Shown piece by piece: positions 57,322 to 64,000 of a stretch of DNA of 64,000 bases. A model generated the notes under the pieces. That model had not been told where the DNA came from. It did not search any database and saw only the letters and a program-made list of their open reading frames with translations. The stretch is from contig JAIOYP010000014.1 in the NCBI GenBank assembly GCA_021741155.1, positions 1 through 64,000 of the forward strand. The letters run 5' to 3'. Within the stretch, counting starts at the first letter, position 1. Every line of letters starts with the position of its first letter. Source of the stretch: Flavobacteriales bacterium (GTDB lineage: Bacteria; Bacteroidota; Bacteroidia; UBA10329). A program made the translations under genes and the position numbers.

Positions 57322-58938
57322 CTAGTGTTTGATTACTTTTCTGAATGCCGACTTTCCATCTAACGTAACGCGGCAAGAATATACGCCAGTGCTCAGTGAT
57401 TGCAGGTCAATTTGATGGTTTGATGACGTGATATTTTGAATCAGAATCCGTTTACCTGCAAGGTCAAAGAGTTCGGCCGTTCCGTTGTTAAAGTCAAGTT
57501 TAATCAATCGAATGTGCAAGACATCGTTGGCTGGGTTGGGGTAAATAGAGACTTGCACTTCGCTTAGCTCATCAACCCCAAGCGCATTGCCTTTGGTGAA
57601 AACAGGGAATTCAGTATAAGGAATTGCGAGGGTTTCGGTGGTTCCACCTACATAGACCTGATTGTTATCGTAGAGGTAAATCCACTCATATCCTTCCGGA
57701 AAATTAACGGTGATGGAGGTGCCTTCGGCTAAGAAAGGTGCCACAAAGATGTCGGGTCCAAGCATGAAGCTGTAGTCTGTCTTGTTGAAGAACTGCATTA
57801 GCGATTGCTGATTGGCATAGTAGCTTTCGCTGTTTTCCATCAGGTAAGAAAGCATGTTGTATCGCTTTTGAACGAGGTCTTTGTAGATGTCTTCAGTTTC
57901 CTGATCAAACATCCACGGACGGTGCTCACCGCCACCGCCATTTTCCATCAATCCGCAGAAAGTGCCCAACTGCGCCCAACGGATAAAGAGTTCCTTGCTA
58001 CGTCCTTCAGGTGTAAACAGGTCATTCTCACGATAACCTCCAATGTCAGAACCGAATGAAAGATAGCCCATATCATGCGAGTGGAACATGCTATTCAACG
58101 CCCACGTAAGTCCTTCAAACGTGGCATCTTGGTCGCCCACCCAAGCGGCAAATCCTGTTGAAACGGGAGAGAACGAAACCTGTGTTCCGCCCACATCTCC
58201 AAGGCCGTAGTTGTCAATTGGTCGGGCGTGAATCACGCGGTCATCGCCAAGTACTTCACGTGTGTAATCGAAGTGTATCTGATAATAAGCATGCGAGTAA
58301 TCCAAACGTGAAACAAAGCCATTGGCGCCATCAGACCAAGGGGTTTGAATGGCAGAGAAGTCTGTTCCATCACATTTCCAGCCATCAATGCCCATGTCTA
58401 GCATGTTGTCCATCAATCCTTTCCACCATGCTACTGCATCTGGGTTAAACCAATCTATCAAACTGCCATCGCCTTTCCACCAATTGATAACTGCAGGATT
58501 GTTGTCAAACGGCAATTGCTTCATGAAATAACCTTGATTCTTAGCGTAGTCGTAAATGGCGCCTTCATCAATATTGATAATGCCCGTAATCCAAAGCAGC
58601 ACCTTTACATCGCGCGAATGAAGGCTGTCTATCATTGTTTGTGCATTATGAAAAAGCGTTGTATCCCACTCAAAGGTGTTGTAACCCGTTTCCCAAGGGG
58701 AATCGATGATGATGGCGCTTACGGGAATGTCACGAGATAGATAATCATCTACAATTTGAAGTGCGCTTTCTTGTGTGCTCTCATCTTCCCACACCCAGTG
58801 GGCAAATACCCACGATGGCCAAGGTAGGTCGAAGGTGTCTTCTAAAGCATTGGATGGAACGGGCGCATTCCAGTCAATCTGTTGTGCTTGTGTTTTGAGG
58901 AAAAGCGAGAAAAGGAGAAAAAGGAAAAATGTTCGCAT
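57322..58938 (-). CDS. Glycoside hydrolase family 31 protein with T9SS type A CTD
   Basis: PVSAIIIDSPWETGYNTFEWDTTLFHNAQTMIDSLHSRDVKVLLWI...MGIDGWKCDGTDF...FIRWAQLGTFCGLMENGG; C-terminal VSIYPNPANDVLHIRLI...STGVYSCRVTLDGKSAFRKVIKH. Confidence 0.9.
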   Translation of the reverse strand: MRTFFLFLLFSLFLKTQAQQIDWNAPVPSNALEDTFDLPWPSWVFAHWVWEDESTQESALQIVDDYLSRDIPVSAIIIDSPWETGYNTFEWDTTLFHNAQTMIDSLHSRDVKVLLWITGIINIDEGAIYDYAKNQGYFMKQLPFDNNPAVINWWKGDGSLIDWFNPDAVAWWKGLMDNMLDMGIDGWKCDGTDFSAIQTPWSDGANGFVSRLDYSHAYYQIHFDYTREVLGDDRVIHARPIDNYGLGDVGGTQVSFSPVSTGFAAWVGDQDATFEGLTWALNSMFHSHDMGYLSFGSDIGGYRENDLFTPEGRSKELFIRWAQLGTFCGLMENGGGGEHRPWMFDQETEDIYKDLVQKRYNMLSYLMENSESYYANQQSLMQFFNKTDYSFMLGPDIFVAPFLAEGTSITVNFPEGYEWIYLYDNNQVYVGGTTETLAIPYTEFPVFTKGNALGVDELSEVQVSIYPNPANDVLHIRLIKLDFNNGTAELFDLAGKRILIQNITSSNHQIDLQSLSTGVYSCRVTLDGKSAFRKVIKH

Positions 58939-59025
58939 AACATGGGGGTTTTGTTGCAAACGAATTTAGGGAAATCAATCACACATGACTAGATGTGTCA
59001 GGGAAATCGGGTCTTATTACGACAT

Positions 59026-59133
59026 ATATTGAAAAACATACTTTTTGCTACAGATACACAGATGTTCACAGAAAGAACACTGATTATCTGTGAAAAAATC
59101 CGTGAGAATGTGTGTATCTGTGGCTATTTCATG
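59026..59133 (-). repeat. Dispersed ~108-bp palindromic intergenic repeat, copy 2 (inverted relative to copy 1)
   Basis: Reverse complement CATGAAATAGCCACAGATACACACATTCTCACGGATTTTTTCACAGATAATCAGTGTTCTTTCTGTGAACATCTGTGTATCTGTAGCAAAAAGTATGTTTTTCAATAT. Confidence 0.9.
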
Positions 59134-59237
59134 TCAAATATTTAAGACCAGTAAAGAACGAAGGGTCTCAGTTTGTTTCTATGATAAACAGGATGCTGGC
59201 AAACCGAAAATCATTTTTCCTGTTCCCGTTATTCTTT

Positions 59238-60029
59238 TCACTTATAAGGTACGCTCTCCAATATGTGCTCCAGCGACTTTATTCGTGCGTGGGTTTTGGC
59301 ATTGGCATTAATGATGGTCCACGGGCAAAGTTCTGTATGGGTGCGCTCAAACATTACTTTCTTGTACTTGGTGTATTCGTTCCATAGTTCTTGCGCGCGT
59401 TCGTCAACGGGGCTCATTTTCCATCGTTTGAGCGGGTCTTGTTGGATGTCGGCAAACCTTCGAACCTGCTCTTTCTTAGTAATGGAGAAATACATTTTGA
59501 TGAGGAACGTGTCTCCTTGCACGAGCATTTTCTCAAACTCATTTACGTTGCCCATAAAGATTTCGTACTGTTCTGGTGTACAGAATCCGTTCACGGGCTC
59601 TACAACGGCACGGTTGTACCAGCTTCTATCAAAGAATACAATCTCTCCCGGAAACGGTAATCGTCTTACGTAGCGTTGAAAATACCACTGGCCTGCTTCT
59701 TCGGCTGTTGGTTTAGGAAGTGCAATTACTCGGTACGCACGCGGATTGATGTGGGCCGTGGTTCTACGGATGGCACCACCTTTTCCGGCCGCATCTCTTC
59801 CTTCATAGATGACAACTACCTTCTTTCGGTTGTCCATTACCCAAGCTTGAAGCTTAATCATCTCGGCTTGCAAATCTTTAAGGCGTAGGTCGTATTCGGT
59901 GTATTCCAACGCCTTTTCCAAATTCACTTTAGATGAACGGATAAGCTGCCGCAGACCCGTTTTTGAGTTGAGCAATGGAACATCCTGCTCGGTTAGTTCA
60001 AACTTTTTTGCTTCCACCGGGTTAGACAT
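59238..60029 (-). CDS. ppk2: Polyphosphate kinase 2 family protein
   Basis: VVVIYEGRDAAGKGGAIRRTTAHINPRAYRVIALPKPTAEEAGQWYFQRYVRRLPFPGEIVFFDRSWYNRAVVEPVNGFC. Confidence 0.95.
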   Translation of the reverse strand: MSNPVEAKKFELTEQDVPLLNSKTGLRQLIRSSKVNLEKALEYTEYDLRLKDLQAEMIKLQAWVMDNRKKVVVIYEGRDAAGKGGAIRRTTAHINPRAYRVIALPKPTAEEAGQWYFQRYVRRLPFPGEIVFFDRSWYNRAVVEPVNGFCTPEQYEIFMGNVNEFEKMLVQGDTFLIKMYFSITKKEQVRRFADIQQDPLKRWKMSPVDERAQELWNEYTKYKKVMFERTHTELCPWTIINANAKTHARIKSLEHILESVPYK

Positions 60030-60876
60030 CGAGTTGCTGTATGTGTCGGTAATACCTGAGAATTACGTTAGGGTCGGGTAGGAGTACGGTTTCCGAATCT
60101 TCCTTGCCGTCATAATCAAATCGGGAAAGAATGTAACGCATGCTTTCCAATCGGGCGGTGCGCTTGCTGTTCGTTTTTACAATTATCCACGGACTAAAAC
60201 TTGTGTGCGTTTTGGCAAACATCTGCTCTTTATAGTAGGTGTATTCGTCCCAAAACTCCTGACCTTTTAAATCGACAGGGCTGAATTTCCATTGCTTCAA
60301 TGGGTTTTTCAGTCTCGAATCGAAACGTTTTTTCTGTTCGTCTTTGGTAATAGAAAACCAAAATTTGATGATGATGACTCCATCTTCATAGAGCATATGC
60401 TCAAACTCGGGAACCTGCACCATAAAGCGGTCGTACTGCTTACGGTCGCAAAAACCCATCACAGGTTCAACCACCGCACGGTTGTACCAACTACGGTCAA
60501 AGAATACAATCTCTCCCGGTTCAGGCAACTGACTGATGTAACGTCTAAAAAACCACTGGCCTTTCTCTACATCGGTAGGTTTGTTGAGCGCCACCACGCG
60601 CGAGGTTCTTGGATTCAAATGTTCGGTAAAACGTTTGATTGTGCCGCCTTTTCCGGAAGCATCGCGTCCTTCGAGCAGAATGGCTACACGCAGCTTGCGT
60701 TTGTAAATCCAATGCTGAAGGCTTACCAATTGCGCTTGCAACTTGGCCAACTCAATCTCATATTCCCGATTGGCAACATGATTCTGAATCTTAATACCCT
60801 TCTCTTTGGCTAGCTTAATGACATCCTTCCGTGTCGAAAAGCCTTCTAGTTCCTCTTTGGTAAATGATGTAGCCAT
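60022..60876 (-). CDS. ppk2: Polyphosphate kinase 2 family protein (tandem paralogue)
   Basis: VAILLEGRDASGKGGTIKRFTEHLNPRTSRVVALNKPTDVEKGQWFFRRYISQLPEPGEIVFFDRSWYNRAVVEPVMGFC. Confidence 0.95.
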   Translation of the reverse strand: MATSFTKEELEGFSTRKDVIKLAKEKGIKIQNHVANREYEIELAKLQAQLVSLQHWIYKRKLRVAILLEGRDASGKGGTIKRFTEHLNPRTSRVVALNKPTDVEKGQWFFRRYISQLPEPGEIVFFDRSWYNRAVVEPVMGFCDRKQYDRFMVQVPEFEHMLYEDGVIIIKFWFSITKDEQKKRFDSRLKNPLKQWKFSPVDLKGQEFWDEYTYYKEQMFAKTHTSFSPWIIVKTNSKRTARLESMRYILSRFDYDGKEDSETVLLPDPNVILRYYRHIQQLDV

Positions 60877-60995
60877 TAACGCAAAGCTAAATAAATTGGG
60901 ATGTGCGAATGTTAACGAATGCTAAGGGAATATGGGAATATGGGAATTGGTGAATGAGTCAATGAGCAGATTAGCAATTTCAGACGACAATGAAA

Positions 60996-61030
60996 AAAGC
61001 CGCCATCTGCCAGAGGCGGATGACGGCTTT
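60996..61030 (-). terminator. Strong hairpin terminator of the minus-strand cargo/PLDG gene pair
   Basis: AAAGCCGCCATCTGCC-AGA-GGCGGATGACGGCTTT; T-tract on minus strand. Confidence 0.85.
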
Positions 61031-61045
61031 AGTCACTTTTGAGAA

Positions 61046-61243
61046 TCAATTTATTCGTTTCCGATACATTTTAGCTACACCATAACCCACGCCAAACGCG
61101 AGGAGAATGGTAGTGAAACCATCCAACGGAGCACCTTCTTCATTCCCAGTAGGAGGTGGAGTTTGCCCATATACAGTAAACACTACCAGCATCAGTACCA
61201 CTATCAGGGCCAGTATCTTATCTATCAGTTGTGAGGGTCTCAT
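61046..61243 (-). CDS. Small secreted/membrane protein with C-terminal PLDG-TM-basic tail (PID-CTERM-like sorting signal)
   Basis: 65 aa: MRPSQLIDKILALIVVLMLVVFTVYGQTPPPTGNEEGAPLDGFTTILLAFGVGYGVAKMYRKRIN; ATGA overlap with upstream gene. Confidence 0.75.
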   Translation of the reverse strand: MRPSQLIDKILALIVVLMLVVFTVYGQTPPPTGNEEGAPLDGFTTILLAFGVGYGVAKMYRKRIN

Positions 61244-64000
61244 TGGTTGATGATTTTTTGAGATAAGACTTGATTTTCGGTGGTGATGCGCACCACATAC
61301 ACGCCTGTGCTTATTCCATTGAGGGAAATAAGAGTTGTGCCGTTTGTGAACCGTGCATCGGATGCTGCAAGAATGAGCCTTCCGCTCATATCGAGCAGTT
61401 CGATGGTGGCGTTGGTCTCGCAGCTTGTGCAGCCTACATGGAGAAAACCGTTGGCGGCATAGGCTGATAGGTCGTTTTCGTTATCGCTACCGATACCTGT
61501 GACGGTATTGGCCACGAAATTGAGGTAGAACCTGTTCTCGTATTGGCCTGCCATCAGTTGAACAGGAACAGAAACGCCTTCTTGCAGCAGTACGTTGGTG
61601 TTGAGCGCCACATCATTGAGATAGACAGCAACACTTCCGAAGCCTTCCATTGCATGAGGTACAAAGCTGTATGAGCCAGCTTCTGCCACATTTACCCTAA
61701 GTGGAATGGTACTGCTGATGGCAGGAGGTGGAAAGGCTATGATGGCATGATTGAGGTCGTTTGCCAAGGCCGAAAGCGAGATGGAACTGTTGTTGCGCAT
61801 CTTCACCGCATCATAGAGCGGGTCTTCATCCGTAGTGGCATCTTCCAACACGCCTATGAGAATCTGATTGAACAGACTGTCGTTCTGCAAGCGCAGCCAC
61901 AGACGGCTGTCTTCACCGTTTGTTCGGAAGAATTGATCGTTGTTGATTGCTTCTCGCTGCCCGTTGTTGAAGGTGAGCAGACCATCGTGCCCCGGTTTAG
62001 CCTTCACGTAGAACCCTTGTGCGGTTCCAATGTAGCCAGTGGGGTTGGTGTTTGCTCCTCCACCAGTGCTTGGGTTGCCAGATCCATTCAGTCCGCCCGT
62101 GTGGTTCCAGTAGGCGAAATCGAAACGGTCGTAATCGCTACCTGCGGAGTTATCGTCATTCCAGAAATAGATGGTTCCTTCAATATCATTTATGTTATCT
62201 GTCACCAGTTGCGCAGCCCTGATGGCCGAAGGGTAGGGGTTGCCTGCAAGGTTGAAGGGAGTGCCCACGGGGTCGGCTTCTAGCGCAATGGCCGGATCGA
62301 CATAAGGGGTTGGGTACAGTAATGTAAAATTGACAGTACCGTTGTTGACCGTTCCGCTGAAGGTGGTGACACCGCCACCACGACCAGCATAGCCTGTACC
62401 GGGTGTCATGGCACCGTTGTAACCTGCGCCCCAACCGGGGTCAGAGGCATCATCTCCCGTCCATTGTGTGCTGGCGGCAGAGTTGTAGGCATAAGAAGGA
62501 TTGCCCGGCACGCTGCCTTGGTTGCTAATGGGCGAACTCCAGAAGTTGTACTGCGAACCTGTGCGACCATTGCGCAGCACATGGAATGTTCCTGTGCCTG
62601 CTCCAAGTGTGCTTGTGTTGGTCTGCACGAGCGAACCATCATTCTCCACGGTCATTGTGCCGTTGTTGGTCAAAACTCCGTTGACGGTGAGGGTCTGATT
62701 GGCAGGAATGGTAAACGTGGCACCGTTGGCCATATCGAGGTCGCCCACCTCAGGGTCTACCTCCAACACGGGGTAGTTGGGTCTTCCTGTTGGGATAATT
62801 ACATCATCGCCACTGCTTGGTACGGTGGCGTTGCTCCAATTGCCGGTGTTGTTCCATTGGCTATCAGTATTGCCCGTCCATGTACCGTTGGCGGTGTTAG
62901 ATGTGTTGATGCAGCCCAACAAGGGATCGCAACTGTCTATGGTATTGGGGTCGCCATCATCGCAGACCACGGGTGTACCCACACAATTGCAGGAAGCATT
63001 GAGTGCATCTCCACTGGTGCAGGCACTGCCATCGTTGCAGGCGGCACCGGGATATTGGGCTGCATCTGCATCATTGCAATCTCCTAAGGTGGTGGCGGTT
63101 TGGTTGTAACCTGCACCAGGGCTGGCACAACCAGTAGTACTGCTTACGTAGTAGCCATCATTATCGGCATCGAGGTACCAAGTGGGTGGTTGGTAATCTA
63201 CTACTGTTACCGTGAACGAACAACTTGCTGTTTGCGCATTGGCCGCTGTAGCTTGGTACGTTACGGTAGTGGCGCCTACTGGGAAAGTGCTTCCGCTAGC
63301 CAATCCTGCTATGAGGGCTGTGGGTGCAGGTACACAATCTGACGTGCCAACTGGTGCCGTGTAAGTTACCACTGCCCCGCACGTGCCAAAGATATTGTTT
63401 ACGGTAATGTCTGCCGGACAACTGATGCCAGGTGCAATTTGTGGTGTAACTATTACACGGGCTTGACATGTTGAGGTGTTAGAATTTACACTTGTAACGG
63501 TGAGGGTAACAGGAGTTCCCAATGACATTCCATCATAAGCATTGCCATTCGATATTTGATAACCGTATATGGTATTTGAGTTAGCTGAAACCCACATGGT
63601 TTCTCCATCGAAAGCCATATTATATATATTGACTGCGGTTGGGGTTGAACTGATGAAGGCCCCTGTGGTAGCATTATATACTTGGATCGTACTATTTTGG
63701 CCTACATATAAATTGCCGTTGGCATAGACCAAAGCACCGTAGGAACTTATTGAAGAGGGCATGGTAAGGGTCTGTACCAAAGCGCCAGTAGCTTTATTGA
63801 GAACGCGTATTAAGTTTGAGTTGTTCCCAACCGCATAAACATAACTACCACTGGTAGTAACTGCGCTTGCTGTGGTTCCCAAGTTATATGTCCACACCGT
63901 GTTGCTACCGCTTCTTCGGGTAATGGTATTGAGACCCCAGTTAGCTGTATAGTAATCGGTGCTAGAACCATCCATCCACAACTGCATTATTTGTGTCTGT
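61240..64000 (-). CDS. Large secreted protein (YVTN/PQQ-like blades, HYR domain, T9SS type A CTD); 5' end beyond window
   Basis: Open to window end (no stop upstream of Met 63987); HYR GISCPADITVNNIFGTCGAVVTYTAPVGTSDC...GSTFPVGATTVTYQA; WYLDADNDGYY; C-terminal ATIELLDMSGRLILAA...STGVYVVRITTENQVLSQKIINQ. Confidence 0.88.
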   Translation of the reverse strand, partial: QTQIMQLWMDGSSTDYYTANWGLNTITRRSGSNTVWTYNLGTTASAVTTSGSYVYAVGNNSNLIRVLNKATGALVQTLTMPSSISSYGALVYANGNLYVGQNSTIQVYNATTGAFISSTPTAVNIYNMAFDGETMWVSANSNTIYGYQISNGNAYDGMSLGTPVTLTVTSVNSNTSTCQARVIVTPQIAPGISCPADITVNNIFGTCGAVVTYTAPVGTSDCVPAPTALIAGLASGSTFPVGATTVTYQATAANAQTASCSFTVTVVDYQPPTWYLDADNDGYYVSSTTGCASPGAGYNQTATTLGDCNDADAAQYPGAACNDGSACTSGDALNASCNCVGTPVVCDDGDPNTIDSCDPLLGCINTSNTANGTWTGNTDSQWNNTGNWSNATVPSSGDDVIIPTGRPNYPVLEVDPEVGDLDMANGATFTIPANQTLTVNGVLTNNGTMTVENDGSLVQTNTSTLGAGTGTFHVLRNGRTGSQYNFWSSPISNQGSVPGNPSYAYNSAASTQWTGDDASDPGWGAGYNGAMTPGTGYAGRGGGVTTFSGTVNNGTVNFTLLYPTPYVDPAIALEADPVGTPFNLAGNPYPSAIRAAQLVTDNINDIEGTIYFWNDDNSAGSDYDRFDFAYWNHTGGLNGSGNPSTGGGANTNPTGYIGTAQGFYVKAKPGHDGLLTFNNGQREAINNDQFFRTNGEDSRLWLRLQNDSLFNQILIGVLEDATTDEDPLYDAVKMRNNSSISLSALANDLNHAIIAFPPPAISSTIPLRVNVAEAGSYSFVPHAMEGFGSVAVYLNDVALNTNVLLQEGVSVPVQLMAGQYENRFYLNFVANTVTGIGSDNENDLSAYAANGFLHVGCTSCETNATIELLDMSGRLILAASDARFTNGTTLISLNGISTGVYVVRITTENQVLSQKIINQ

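Noticed and set aside
59090-59311. ORF MKKSVRMCVSVAISCQIF... as a gene
   Set aside because: Its start is the intergenic 108-bp repeat and it overlaps the 3' end of ppk2 on the other strand; typical spurious repeat-derived ORF.
62464-63087. 207-aa plus-strand ORF antisense to the terminal T9SS cargo gene
   Set aside because: Cys/His/Ile-rich shadow translation of the real minus-strand HYR/CTD protein.
1-64000. Defence systems, prophage, secondary-metabolite cluster, toxin-antitoxin
   Set aside because: Reviewed every supplied ORF; none shows recognisable nucleases, phage structural proteins, NRPS/PKS, or TA pairs.

Overview
64-kb chromosomal window from a Bacteroidota bacterium, probably Flavobacteriales-like, inferred from type IX secretion (T9SS) cargo, PorP/SprF, DUF4249, DUF4294 and DUF2490 proteins and TAnnTTTG promoter boxes. 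It mixes housekeeping genes (guaA, hemF, ftsK, lolA-like, arginine decarboxylase, miaE-like, ompH/skp, trxB, accC, purT, two ppk2, one tRNA-Pro) with a dense set of secreted or surface proteins. There are seven T9SS cargo proteins: four type B giants with PKD/Ig-like repeats and three type A. A PorP/SprF + OmpA/PorE-like + M43 protease cluster lies divergent from one giant. There are two TonB-dependent receptor loci, and a small PLDG-TM-basic-tail (PID-CTERM-like) protein overlaps a large type A cargo gene. No CRISPR, rRNA, prophage or recognisable defence system was seen. The least explained signals are intergenic: two independent 21-bp-period arrays between convergent genes, a ~163-bp imperfect hairpin, a 108-bp element present twice in inverted orientation, several other palindromic repeats, and an IS1595-like transposase remnant in a repeat-rich gap. 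All calls come from reading the sequence and the supplied ORF track; no database search was run.
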